64,000 nt of DNA from Neoceratodus forsteri (taxonomy: Eukaryota > Chordata > Ceratodontiformes > Ceratodontidae), in contig CM028130.1 in the NCBI GenBank assembly GCA_016271365.2, forward strand, positions 468,815,501 through 468,879,500, read 5' to 3'. The first letter of the stretch is position 1. The number at the start of each line of letters is the position of its first letter. The notes beneath the pieces were generated by a model. That model saw only the letters and a program-made list of their open reading frames with translations. It made no database searches and had not been told where the DNA came from. A program made the position numbers and the translations under genes. Below are positions 33,395-44,721 of the stretch, piece by piece.

Positions 33395-34822
33395 TCCCCC
33401 CGTCCCTCCTTTCATCAAGAGTATACATATTAAGCCCTCTCAGTCTCTCTTCATATGGTTTCTGCTGCAGACCCTGCACCATTTTAGTTGCCCTCCTCTG
33501 GACTGCTTCCATCCTGTCTATGTCCTTGCGTAGATGAGGTCTCCAAAACTGCACACAGTGCTCCAGATGGGGTCTCACCAACTGTCTGTACAGAGGGATA
33601 ACCACTTCCCTTTTTGTACTTGTGATGCCCCTTCCTATGCATCCCAGTATCCCCCTGGCTCTCCTTACCAACTTTTCACATTGCTTACCCAACTTTAGGT
33701 CATCTGATATGACTACCCCCAGGTCCCTTTCCATTTTTGTTGTTGTTAGTACCTCCCCTGCTATTGTGTACTCTTCTCCTGGGTTTTTGTTTCCCAGGTG
33801 CATTACTTTGCACTTCTTTGTACTGAATCTAAGTTGCCATATGTCTGACCATTCCTCCAACCTTGCAAGTCCTTCTCATCTTTCTACCCCCCTTGTGTAT
33901 CAACTCTGTTACAGATCTTGGTGTCATCTGCAAAGAGGCATACCTTTCCCTCCAGACCTCTGCAATGTCACCTATAAAGATATTAAAGAGGACTGGACCC
34001 AATACTGAGGCCTGAGGTACTCCACTAGTAACCTCCCTTTCTTCAGAATGTGTTCCATTCACTATTACCTTCTGTGTCCTGTTGTGCAGCCAGTTTGCTA
34101 CCCAGGCTACCACCCTGGGACCCACTCCCAGGCTGGCTAACTTGATTATTAATCTTTTGTGCGGACTGTGTCAAATGCCTTGCTAAAGTCTAGGTAGGCC
34201 ATATCCACAGCCCCTCCCTGGTCTATTACTTTGGTCACCCAGTCAAAGAAATCAATTAGATTTGTCTGACATGACCTTCCTGCTGTAAATCCATGCTGCT
34301 TTGGGTCCTGTGCCCCGCTGGCCTCTAGGTACTCAACAGTTCTATCTTTCAGAAGTGATTCCATCATTTTCCCTACCACTGAGGTCAAACTTACAGGTCT
34401 GTACTTTCCTGCTTCTGCCTTGCTCCCACTTTTGTGAAGGGGAATCACATCCGCCTCCTCCAGTCCTCAGGTACCACCCCATCCTGCCATGATCTGTTAA
34501 AAGAGCGGTCAGTGGTGTTACTAGGTCCTCCTTAGTTCTTTTAGGATTCTGGGGTGAATCCCATCAGGCTACATTGCTTTGTCCACCTTGAGTTTTAGGA
34601 GTTCTTTCAGGACTCTTTCTTCTGTGAATGGACTGGTGTCAACCCTCCTACCCAGAGTGCTTCTATTGTCTGGTTTAGGTAACTCCTCCTCATCTTCTTT
34701 TGTGAATACTGAGCAAAAGTATTCATTCAGTATCTCTGCCTTTTCACTGTCTCCCTCTGCCCACCTCCCCTCTCCTTTATTAATCTTCACTATCCCTCCC
34801 TTAACCTTTCTATGCTCCCTAT
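33395..34822 (-). mobile_element. CR1-B 5' part: RT domain (outer CR1 of the nest)
   Basis: The minus strand in order: KINKGEGRWAEGDSEKAEIL..FTEERVLKELLKLK (34790-34569), [27 protein letters not shown] (34448-34149), [20 protein letters not shown] (34080-33970). A disrupted FADD region follows near 33930 ([12 protein letters not shown] frame), then [20 protein letters not shown] to NMYTLDERR (33860-33400). The C-terminus stops at 33395 against the CR1-C tail and resumes at 29664. The 5' truncation at about 34822 abuts gypsy gag. Confidence 0.85.
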
Positions 34823-35466
34823 GTCAGATCTGTTAAGGACCTCGCTCTTTACCAGGTCACAGTTTTCTGACTGTGCAGTGTCCTTATTGCTGTAGGCAAG
34901 TTGGGCTTTCCCTGTCAGGTAAGGTACCAGTCTGATTGTCCATTGCTGCTTTGGCCACTGCTGGCTGTGGCAACCCTTTCAAAAGTTGTCAGAAATGTGT
35001 CAATATCATCTGATGGGCACACCTTTGTAAGTTTAATGTATTTTAAGTTGTTTGTGTCTTGTTGCTCTGCTGGACCAATGCCAGATCCTCCAGCTTTGAT
35101 AACTTGCAAGGAGTCCATCCATTGCTGCATCTCTTCTCTTCCTTGCTGCTCCTGTTAGTGCATCTCTTCTTATCTCTGCTTCTTGAGTTGCATTTTTTTA
35201 TTTTCTCTGTGCCTCTAAACATTGAATCTCTTTTTCTCTCTGCTGCAGCTCTTCTCTTCTCTTCTCTGTTTTTCCATCTCTGTTTGTTGTATAGCCCACT
35301 ATTTAAAAAAGGCAGTCAGGCTTTCATGTTCTGTCACTGTCTGTTCTTTTTCTTCCATCGCTGGTGCTGGCTGTACAGTCTCAGTTTGGACTTTTTTTTC
35401 TGCTTCTAGTTTGGCTGTCATTCTTCTGGTAATCATCACTCCTGGACTTGCTGCTACAGAATCCAT
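34823..35466 (-). pseudogene. Ty3/gypsy Gag, N-terminal part
   Basis: A start ATG on the minus strand at 35466 begins MDSVAASPGVMITRRMTAKL. A polar, coiled-coil-like stretch rich in Glu, Lys and Arg follows (about 35420-35160). The capsid-like region continues with YIKLT.V.PSDDIDTFLTTF (35050-34980) and WYLTGKAQLAYS (about 34930-34890). The frame is broken near 35310 and elsewhere. It ends at the CR1-B insertion and continues at 29274. The ATG lies ~95 nt inside the primer-binding site, as expected for gypsy leaders. Confidence 0.75.
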
Positions 35467-35544
35467 ACCTTTCTTCTATGCTTCCCTGGTACCAGGTCTA
35501 GTACCCATGCACAAAACTCCTGGCTTAGAGTATGCACAGTGTAA

Positions 35545-35561
35545 ATCTCACTCTCACACCA
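35545..35561 (-). promoter_or_regulatory. Primer-binding site of the gypsy element
   Basis: On the minus strand, TGGTGTGAGAGTGAGAT lies two bases after the LTR terminal CA. It resembles a tRNA-Leu-type PBS with a few mismatches. The position, just inside the LTR and upstream of the gag ATG, fits. Confidence 0.5.
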
Positions 35562-35563
35562 TC

Positions 35564-36050
35564 TGTTGATAAGACACAAGTCTGGAAAACTAGGAAAGCC
35601 AGGAGCAGTTTCAAAATTTGCAAGTAGCATTTTATTTTTGTTAACAGTGTAACTATTTACAAAGGAAGAACAAACACAAAGCAATCCTTCATCTGAGTGT
35701 TTCTTCTCAATTTCAAATCTCAGTCTTTCAGTCTCTCATTCTCCTTGTCTCTCTAGCAGAAGCATTACTGCTCTTTTATAAGTCTTTTTCTGGGAACCTT
35801 GTTAAGACAACCTGCTTCTCACAGAATATTCTTGTAAGTTTACAGAATGTTCTCATAAGTTTCATTGCAGATGCAACAAAAAAATACAGTGAGCCCAGAA
35901 CTGACCTCTTGTTGACAGCTCTGTAAAGTTTGCACACCAGCATCTCAGTTTGACTCCTTGAGTTCCAAATAGCTTTTTGCAATCATTTCAAAAGTTCAAC
36001 TATATACAGTTATAAACAAAGGGATACCAGTTTCACATACAGTTTTACAG
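35564..36050 (-). repeat. 5' LTR of the Ty3/gypsy element (outer limit approximate)
   Basis: On the minus strand, a TATAAAAG box (about 35783-35776) is followed ~140 bp later by AATAAA (about 35638), and the LTR ends in CA at 35564 next to the PBS. That promoter, polyadenylation signal and U5 order is the LTR layout. A segment at 27254-27340 is homologous. The far end is not defined because the 3' LTR is too short to compare; the element may reach beyond 36050. Confidence 0.55.
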
Positions 36051-37330
36051 AGATTCACATATATTTTTTTTATAACTTCAGATATGCAAGGGGTAAGAAA
36101 AGACAGAAATAGCAAGGGAAGGCAGGGAGATAGTGAGAGGTGGAGAACTGTGAAACCATTGAAGTGATCAGTTCCTAGGTCTCACAAGAAAATCTGGTTG
36201 CACAATCAGACAGACAAGCATCAGAAAAGAAATGGAAAGAACAGATCTTTGCATTTAAACTCTTTCTGCATAACAAATGGGACAGGACCTTATTCAACCC
36301 TTTCACACCGGGCTGAGTGGATAAACTCCCAAAAGGCCATCACAGAGGGGTTACAAGACATAACAGTTCACTACTTAAAGTTAACATCCATTTCAAAGAG
36401 TTCTCCTGCATTTTATTATTGCATGTCTTTTTAGATATACGGTGGTCCACAGTACAGCAAAACCAAAACTGCAAAAGACAAAAAAAGACCATTACAGCGA
36501 AAGTTGCTGTAATAGTCTACACTTCACAGATGTGGCTTCACCAGGAGTTGTGCCCCCTTCCCGAAACAACTCTGATCTGAAGTTGATTATATTTCAAAGT
36601 GGGGGGTGTGGGAGGCAGAGCCCCTTGCATGGAGGGATGGGGGTGCAGCTCCATGTAAAAACACATTGGTTATTGATGGTACAATACCAAGTGTCAGCAT
36701 TGTGCAATCACTGTACTAGATGTCGGCAGATTTACTGTCGACAAAATGTGGTGCTTCCTTAGATATATATTCAGTTGTGTTTATATTTCACTTATTATTT
36801 CCTGCATTAACCAACTTTGTATGTGGGGAAACTCTTTATTCAGTTTGCTTGCACACTTGACACTTTTAATAGAGATCACCTAAAAATGTGACTAGGCTGG
36901 AAGTAATGAAGCACTGTCTCTTTAATTAAAACATGTATATAAGCAGTCTTACCTCTGCGGCCACTCACCCTTGACAAAGTGTTTGGACATGAAATGCATT
37001 GAGAGTTTGTGGGTAGTGTTGCTTTTATGTCCTGGCACATTGTTTTGCAAATTGAAAATTCTTTAAATGCTAATATTTTCTAGACCCTTCCCTGTGGACA
37101 GCAGTCACCTGTTTTTTTGTATGTTCTGATTTCCGAGACTACATCAGCATTTTTGTACAGATCTGTATTGTAAACAGTAATCCAGAAGAAGTTTCACTGT
37201 GTGAACATTTACACTTTATTTTCTGTTGGAGTTCTCAGTTTTTTACCACAACTAAATGTAAAACCCATGAAATGTGAAAGTAGCCAACAGAGGGACACAC
37301 TATAACATAGTAGAACCTTGATTATCTGAA
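36051..37330. other. Unassigned; includes possible Penelope-like remnant near 36.9-37.0 kb
   Basis: No gene. A perfect 7-bp hairpin TTACAGC...GCTGTAA lies at about 36494-36514. At 36970-37000, TTGACAAAGTGTTTGGACAT followed by GAAATGC resembles, with two or more changes, the CTGANGA...GAAA core of hammerhead motifs found in Penelope-like repeats. Confidence 0.25.
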
Positions 37331-38088
37331 CTATTTTATTTATTTATTTGAATTCTAGTAACTGGATGAGCCCGCTGAGACCATGCAGTACCTTTTCCAG
37401 GGCAACCCGGGCAGACAAGATAATACAATACAAAGAACAGGAATACAAAGAATGAGCAGCAGATGTTGTGAACAGCAAACATACAGTCAGCAAACAGTCA
37501 ATGAGGGCAGCTGAACAGCAATAAGAGTACTCTAAAGTGGGGATAAGGCAAGGTAACAGAAGTTGCAACAGTAGAAACCTTTTTCAGGCCAAACCCCAAA
37601 CTGTATGACTTATGACAGAGAACCAAAATGGGGGCACTCACAGACTAGAAAATCTGATACCAAAATCAAATCATTAATTGTAATGCAAAAACCTGTGCAA
37701 ACAACAAGCCATGTGTCAATAAAGTACAAATACTGCACTTTTCAATGCAGTGTGTATGGGAGTTAAAGCACCGGTGCCCTGAAACTTCAGTGTGTACTAC
37801 TTTTTTTATCAGAGGACCTCATATGAACAAGCAGTCTGTCGCCCAAGCATACATCATTGGAAAGTATTTGAACTTTATTATTACTTTGTTTGTTATTTGT
37901 TTGACTTTTGCGTTAAAATATATGACCTGATTTTAGAATCAGAGTTTTTTCTTGTTTATGTGTGCCTAGTTTGGATCTTTTGCATGTTAATAATAATCAT
38001 AAATACAGTTTCTATAGTGTCTTTAAATATTTGAAGAGAAATATACAAAATCTGGATGTAAGAATATTCAATGAGTATTAAAACTTGT
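37331..38088. other. Unassigned, with (TTTA)n patch
   Basis: A TTTATTTATTTATTTG tract at 37335-37350 may be the 3' tail of a minus-strand LINE (37335-37570), but no coding block confirms it. The remainder is AT-rich and unrecognised. Confidence 0.3.
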
Positions 38089-38402
38089 CAATAAAGATAA
38101 GTTGTTAGTTTGCTTTTAGATAACTCAGGATCAGCACATGACCAGATATCTAGTCCATTTCAAAGACAGGAGCCATGGACCAAAAGACTCACTTGATAAA
38201 TGTAGCTATTCTGGTGATAGGAACATTGCAGAGGTGTGTATCAGAGGAACAAAGCTGATGTGTTGATAGGTGGTGATGAAGTAGTTTGGATGAATATGAA
38301 GATCCAGTCCATTTCAACATTTAAATATGAGAATTTTTAAGGTGATTCTATGTTCAGTTGGAAGCCAGTGAATTTTGGCTAGCAGTGGAGAAGCACATTT
38401 GA
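38089..38402 (-). mobile_element. L2-like LINE C-terminal relic
   Basis: Minus-strand translation gives SPLLAKIHWLPTEHRITLKI and LIFKC.NGLDLHIHPNYF, the HWLPV..RI.FKIL block of L2-type ORF2 C-termini. It has strongly diverged from the three other L2 copies and probably represents an older subfamily. Confidence 0.6.
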
Positions 38403-38407
38403 GATTT

Positions 38408-38592
38408 TTTCTTTTTACCTTTGTTTTACCAGGAGAGACACACTAAGCTGGAAGCTTGTTTACAGGTGCAACCTGGGAGCACAAGGAAGTTAAGTGACTT
38501 GCTCAGGATCACACAGTATGCAAGTGCGGGCTATAGGATTCAAAACCTAGGTCTCAGGTTTGTAGCTCAGAGCCTTAAACCACTGCGCTTAT
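38408..38592 (-). repeat. MIR/CORE-type tRNA-derived SINE
   Basis: On the minus strand: A-box-like GCAGTGGTTTAAGGCTCTG near 38586, and B box GGTTTTGAATCC at 38547-38536. A core segment reads ACTGTGTGATCCTGAGCAAG then TCACTTAACTTCC (about 38517-38487), which is the signature MIR core. It ends near 38408. Head plus conserved core identifies a CORE-SINE, an ancient group shared by tetrapods and other vertebrates. Confidence 0.75.
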
Positions 38593-39488
38593 ACTGCCTC
38601 CTTTATTCTAAGTATGAAATATATGTTATGAGCAAGCTGTTCTTTGTCCAGAGCACCAGACCACAGCACCACAGCACAGTTCTCCTTTCTTTGCATGGTG
38701 ACAGCCCTGCTAAAGGCTGGTATCAGAGCTGAAAGGTCAGTCATTTGACATTTGATGAATATGACATAGAGAATCACACATAGTGCTACAGATTGAAGTT
38801 GACTGATACATCAACATATTATATAATAGATTCTCACATGTACAGGTCTCTGTTACATCAGAGATGCATCTTCATGATTTTAGAGCTTGGTTCTGAAAGT
38901 TCATCTTGAAATCATGAGCATTTTTAGTCTATAAGGGTATGTAAGACTTTTGTGTGACAATATGAGGTAATCCTAGACAAATGTCTGCATACAAAGAGAA
39001 TCACAGAGTACCCTTGGTAGTTGAGTAGGCACACAGTCCTTACGAACATATGAACATATGAAATTTGCCAGCAGATAAAGGCCTAGAGGTCTATCAAGTC
39101 TGCTCAAATGTGCAGCTAGTACCCCTTAGTCTTTAAAAATTAGTACAATATTGTACCGTTGCACAATATACTAACTCATCATTGCTTGTGAAATAGTGGA
39201 TAGTGGTGGGAGGGGGTACCTTAATGGATCTGGAATCAGTCTCTTCTGACATTAAATTACTATGTTACTAATATAATCTGAGAATGACCCATGAGATATC
39301 CCCCCCAGTGCCCTATGCATACAGTATGAGTCTGTAGCTTGTCATTCTCAGCCTATACTGGGTCAGATGAGCTGTACAAGCATTTCTGGACTTTAACAAG
39401 GATTGACATGTCCATGATGTCTTGCGCTGGGATGGAGCTCTAAAGTATATGTGTGGATTGAAGAGATGCACAAAAAACAGAAAATACA
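38593..39488. other. Mostly unassigned; CR1-like 3' tail near 39045-39115
   Basis: At 39043-39100, ACGAACATATGAACATATGA followed by GCCAGCAGATAAAGGCC and CTATCAAGTCTGCTCAA is a minus-strand CR1 3' end of the subfamily also seen at 40790. The rest is unrecognised. Confidence 0.45.
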
Positions 39489-39972
39489 GTTGCCTGGTTA
39501 AGATTGATGCAGCCACTGAGAATTCACAAAGCTGAATTGCAGAACATACTCTCCTTGCTATAAGCACCAGAGGGCAAGCACAAGGTCTGGTATGTCACAG
39601 ATGTAATATCCCCTAAGTCATTTCAGTGACCTTGACACTGTCCCACACTTAAGTGGTGCAGAGCAGACACAGTTCATGTTAACTAATACTATTTTTCTTC
39701 TGACTGCATTCACAGAACAGGAGCATGAGCACCAGCAATATATGGGAAGATGTGCAGCTCCAACAGGTCACATGACGAGCATGGCATTTCATGCCTCTCC
39801 CCTCTCTGTTGCTTAGTTGGTAGGTAGGTAGGTGTGATAATCTCTTATACAATAATGTGCACAGTTTGTAGGCAAAGCACCTTCCAACAATGAGTGTGCT
39901 TGTAGCAAGGTGAGTATGTTCTGCAATTTAGCTTTGGAAATTCTCAGTGGCTACATCAGTCTTAACCAGAAG
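39489..39972. repeat. Foldback element with ~75-bp inverted arms
   Basis: The arm at 39492-39565 (GGTTAAGATTGATGCAGCCA, GAATTGCAGAACATACTCTC) is the reverse complement of 39893-39967 with about 90% match by eye. A ~330-bp loop separates them, and GTAGGTAGGTAGG lies in the loop. No frame suggests a transposase. Confidence 0.7.
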
Positions 39973-39984
39973 GGAAGCAGTGGT

Positions 39985-40800
39985 CATTCCGACACTGTAT
40001 AGATCCCTAGTTTGATCTCATCTTAAGTACAGTGTGCAATATTGGTGCCCTGTCTGAAAGAAGGACATCAATCTACTGAAACAGTCCAGAGAAGGCTAAG
40101 CAAAATGATCCAGGGACAGTAAGGTAGACCATACTAGGAGAGACTCCGAGATCTCAATGCAGATATCACTGTATTCACTTGCAACATATGTCAATGCTTA
40201 CTTGTTTAAGAATGTATTATCACTTTTATGAATGTACTCTTATCATGTTGTCTGTATTTGTATTGTTCACTATGATGTGAAGCCTTTGTAAATGAGTTTC
40301 TGATTCAAAGGATTGTAATTCCGATACTGTTCAATAACTAAATAAATAAATAAATGTACTCAGTGGGGGACAGAAAGAAAAGAGGTGACATGATTGAAAC
40401 CTTCAAGTACTTTATTGGTTTCAACAGGGTGAGCTCTGAAGATCTCTTTAACTATAATGAAAACAGGACCACTAGAGGGCACTTGGGGGTAAGATTCAGG
40501 AAAGAAATGAAGAGGCACTTTTTCATGGTGAGGGTGGTACCTAAGTGGAATGAGTTGCCAGAGGAAGTAGTCTCCCAGAAAACAGTGGACAGCTTCAAGA
40601 GAAGTTATGACAGAGTGAAGGGGGAGTTGCACGTAGGAGAGGAGGAGTGGGAGACAGGAAGGACATTAGTGGGAGGTAGAAACAGATAACAAAAAGAGGG
40701 GAGGATCCCTCAGCAAACACTGTGGTGTCTGCAGACTCAAGCAGACATGATAGACCATGAGGCATTTTTCTGGTGGCTCAATCATATGTTCATATGTTTA
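39985..40800 (+). mobile_element. CR1 C-terminal relic split by another LINE's 3' end
   Basis: The plus strand shows LYRSLV.SHLKYSVQYW..KKDI (39990-40075) and L.DLN at about 40150. Then GDRKKRGDMIETFKYF, GVRFRKEMKRHFFMVRVVPK and WNELPEEVVSQKTVDSFKRS follow (40364-40610). The CR1 3' tail with CATATGTTCATATG ends at 40798. The break at 40172-40353 falls inside the LN.YS motif and is filled by an unrelated 3' UTR. Confidence 0.8.
40166..40355 (+). mobile_element. LINE 3' UTR insertion with (AAAT)n tail
   Basis: A ~185-bp insertion ending in AATAACTAAATAAATAAATA interrupts the CR1 copy. AATGCA on the left and AATGTA on the right suggest a 6-bp target duplication. It resembles the tail region of the LINE at 24.1-24.2 kb in layout; its clade is not determined. 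Confidence 0.6.
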
Positions 40801-41357
40801 AGCTTATGTGCCTAGTAACATTTGTAGCATGAGTAGCAACCATAGAAAACAATCACATTTAGAGTTGTGTGTAGTTCAAAAAATTCTCTTTGCAAATTAA
40901 TTTGGGAAGATCTGCTACTCATAAAGTTAATTCACATGGTGCAGGATGATGAAGTGGGACCCGCTTTTTGAAGCTGCAAACTGAGAACTTCACTATTGAA
41001 GTTGTTGTAGCCCCAAAGTTCCCAAGAAGTAAACTATGAAGGTATCATGTGACTGCAGACTGCAGATCACAAGGCATTGAGCTACTGTATGTGTAGACCA
41101 TGTGGAAGCTATGTTCAGTGCAGCCTTAGGCTAAGATAGCCTTATTTAAATCTATCCCTCTAGGTGTCTTTTTAGTCACATAGGTAAATCACTCTAAAGA
41201 AGTTTATCTTAAAGAGGACAGGAAATTATTTCTAATTGGCAGCTGTGTGTAATGTGCTTGAGTTTAAAAACTTATCCATACTCCTAAATTATCCGATTTA
41301 ACTGTATCTAAATAAAGTTTATGTGAAAAAATGTATTTTGTATTGTTTTGTTTCAGG
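40801..41357. other. Unassigned sequence
   Basis: No recognised gene or repeat. Confidence 0.3.
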
Positions 41358-41545
41358 CAACATTCTGTATAGTTCCTTTCATGGAACAAGTAATTTGGAG
41401 TCTTAACTATGTCATGGTTTGTGTATGAAACTCTAAACTCTATTCTGATAGGTTAGCAGCTCATGTTTAGCATTTTGTACATAAACAATGGCATAGTCAA
41501 TACTTAAAATTTATGGTTCCATGAAAGGAACTGTAAAAAATGTTG
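41358..41545. mobile_element. Small palindromic MITE
   Basis: A perfect 17-bp inverted repeat AGTTCCTTTCATGGAAC (41371-41387) / GTTCCATGAAAGGAACT (41516-41532). The flanking ~13 and ~25 bp also pair imperfectly (CAACATTCTGTAT with GTAAAAAATGTTG). Total length is ~190 bp with no coding capacity. No convincing target duplication is visible. Confidence 0.65.
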
Positions 41546-42924
41546 TACATAAAAATAAAAAAAAAATACAAAGCACATTTTTTCTCATCAGTGTTTATTT
41601 AGGTAGAGTAACCAATGGATCAGTTGGAAGCATGAATTTCATCTCTGTAAGTAAGCACATTATAAACAGTTGCAAAGCAGCACACATTTCCTGTCTCCTT
41701 TAAATCAATCAAAGAAATGATCTTCTGTGTATAGAGATGGGCGAAGTGGCCCCAATTCACTCCATGAAGTGGAACGCGGAGTGAAAGTGAATTTGCGGAG
41801 TGCTCCGCAACGCGAAGTGGAGTACTTTGCGTTATAATGGGTAACATGAAGTCCATTGAAAACAATGACTTTGCATTACTCCGCCTTCCCAGACCACTAC
41901 TCCACCAATTCTTAAGGCGAAGTACATTGAAAACAATGTACTTCGCCTCACTGCAACTTGTTTTTAAGCTCCAAAGGCAAATTTTGCAGTGATTCATGGG
42001 ATTTCAGGTCACATGGGCTCTAGATTGTTCTGCATAGCCTCAGTTTGGTTTAGTGTGTATAGGAAGCTGTAGGAGACAATCTGCTCTGAGAGCTCTCTGA
42101 GATTCAAACCTTCTAAAAGCTGTTAAAAAAGCCTTTTTGAGTAATTTTTTTTGCTGAAACTTTAGTTAATCGATTATAGAAAACTCTCTTGTGCTCATAT
42201 CATCAAGCATTTATTGTTTGTGTGTGGATTTTTAATGTTTATATACAACATTCAGTTTGTGTACTGAGAGACAGTGGAAGTGTGCTTTTGGGGAGGGGCG
42301 TATCTGTGGTGTAGGTAGATAAACTTGGAGAAAAAGACAGTGCTTTCTGTTTTGATGATATTTTTCTTGTATAACTGTGTTAATGTACACACAGTAATAT
42401 TTTCAATAATTCTTGCCATTTTTTTGCTGATTGTTGTGGTGCAGCAGTGCATAATTTTAGTTTGTTTAAAATATGTGGTTATATTACTTAAGTTTTCAAT
42501 TTGCTACATTACTTAGTATGAAAGTGTAAGATGTGTGTGACGCGCCATCAAATCAGACACCTTTATTGTGCCACATAATTTTAGCAATGTGAACCTGCTA
42601 TCCACTGCAGCTGTGTAATTTTGTACTTCTCTGTGGTATCTTTACTGGTACCAGTACTAGAGACTGTTACTGCAGCAGTGCAGTACACACCCCCCATGGC
42701 CCACCCTACCAGCAAAACTATTCTTTTCCAGATTAGGAATTCTGATGGTGAGCACTGGTTAGGTGTTGCGCCTGTGCATCTGCATCTCTTCAGTACACAG
42801 CACAATCTTAACCTGTCTGTGCATTTGCATCTCTTTAGGACCCAATCTCCATCTGTTACTTAAGTCACAGTTGTTTCTTTGGCTTCCCTTCAGAGTACTG
42901 GACAGGTGTGGTGCATAATTCTGC

Positions 42925-43415
42925 ATGAACAATGTACTCATTAATATGTGTTTTTAAGTCAGGACCATCATCATGAGTCACTTGTGATACAAATCACGTT
43001 CTTCATCATCACAGTCACAAATGCAGTCACAAATCATGATTTACAATTACATCATGAATCACAATATTAATTTTTTTTTACTAGTTACTTGGATGAATTG
43101 TAAGCCTGTTTTGTAGTATCTCTCCATGCTTCACTGCCCCACCATTGTACTCATTAATGAGTGTTTTTAAGTCGGGGAGTTTTGTGCCACACCTCATCGG
43201 GGCCCGGGGAAGTACAGCCATAGGCATTCACGTTTCTTCATCATCACAGTCACAAATGCAGTCACAAATCATGATTTACGATTATGTCACTAATCACAAC
43301 ATTCATTTTTTAACTAGTTACTTGGATGTACTGTAAGCCTGTTTTGTAGTATGTCTCCAGGCTTCATCATCCCACCATTGTAATCATTAATAAGTGTTTT
43401 TAAGTCAGGGAGTTG
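42925..43415. repeat. Two-copy tandem duplication (~215-234 bp)
   Basis: TCATTAATRWGTGTTTTTAAGTC recurs at about 42937, 43150 and 43385. Between them each unit has CTTCATCATCACAGTCACAA, ATGCAGTCACAAATCATGAT and TTGTAGTATSTCTCCA. It lies within the hAT-like element. Confidence 0.85.
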
Positions 43416-43689
43416 GACAGTGTCTGCAGTACATACACAGACAGGAAAGAAGACTGCACCCATGCAATTTAACACAGTATACTTGCACTGCTCAGAATAC
43501 ATATGGAAGACAACAAAAAGGACATAATTACACACAAGGGTCAGGGATGGTGGAGAGTAGGTTTATAACACAGCAAGGATGGTGTGGGGGCACATAGTGT
43601 GAGTAAAAAATACTAATATGGGATCCCATGGTGATCCAGCAGCAGATCTAGCATGGACACAATTTGCAACTGATGTCCCTCTATGTGAT

Positions 43690-44442
43690 CCAGCTGCTGT
43701 TCCACAGCACTTACCCTCTCATTGTTCTCCCTCGACAGCACTCCAGAGAACTGCTAAGTCAGCCTGTGTTACACACAGTTCTTAGGAGTCCACATGTTCT
43801 ACAGGCTGTCCTGCTGGTGGTGGTGGGGGGTGCTGGTACAGCAACAGATGCTGCTGTGGCCCTCCTCTTCTTAGGGATGCCACCATGCACAGTTGCACCC
43901 TCTGCCACAGAATGGCCAGCAGGTACAGGCATGGTCCATTCTGTGGCAGTCTTCCACTCCAACTGGTGGTGATTGAGCATATGGGTGTGCTGGCCCCCAG
44001 TCCTCAGGTGAGTCCCGGAGACACAGCACATCTCCACCTCACATAGGTGGCACTTGCCCACTGCTGTCCCCCTGACACAGTCAAAAACTGCCAAACAACG
44101 GAGGTGCGGGGAGGACCAGGCACAGGCAGGGAGGGCCAGATGAACTGGCAGCTGGCTGGTCACGGTGATGAACAGGGATGGGATCCACACCTGGGCCTGG
44201 GTGAACAGGCACATCCTGCTCCAGAGGACCTAGTGCTGGACTTGGTGGTGGTGGTTCAACTGCCTCAGAGTCAGGGCAGGAGGCAGTGCAGATCCTGCTT
44301 CTGGCGGGAAGACACTACAAGTTTTGAGTAGTCCAACAGGAATGGGCACCCATGCCCCCACACATGCACACGGTATGATGCTTATCACTACCACACTCTC
44401 CCAGAGCTGCCCTGTCCCAGACATTTCCTCACCCTGGTCCAT
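43690..44442 (-). pseudogene. BED-type zinc-finger-like ORF in the hAT element
   Basis: The minus-strand frame from about 44442 passes through 44214-43759 with few breaks. A CX2C pair (GKCHLCE, 44058-44038) is followed about 25 residues later by closely spaced histidines (HTHMLNHH, about 43990-43965). This is the CX2C...H..H layout of BED fingers that bind DNA at the N-terminus of many hAT transposases. A basic KKRR patch lies downstream at about 43880. No RNase-H-like core or dimerisation domain follows before 43690, so it would be only the DNA-binding part. The spacing is not perfect, so a chance match is possible. Confidence 0.45.
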
Positions 44443-44690
44443 CTCTCCTACTGAGCTCCCTCAGTCCGAGCAATCACTACTCACACTGTAACACAACACA
44501 CACACAGTCACACAAACAACTAACTACTTATAAAGGTAAGAAAAATAAAATTTACAGAAAGAACAAATTAACTAGAAAAGAGTACAAAGAAAAGACAAAA
44601 ATGTAGCTTTTAAAAAGCTGTTGGGTCTAAATCAAAGTTTAAATCTCCTCCTGCTTCTGATCTCAAAGTATCAACAGTCACAAACCACTC

Positions 44691-44721
<31 letters not shown>

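Noticed and set aside
33622..34008. Plus-strand 128-residue frame and similar frames at 32368-32955 (minus) and 31032-31508 (minus)
   Set aside because: These are antisense shadows of CR1 coding sequence.
43664..44331. Plus-strand frames in the hAT-like element
   Set aside because: They are antisense to the better supported minus-strand BED-like frame and show no motif.
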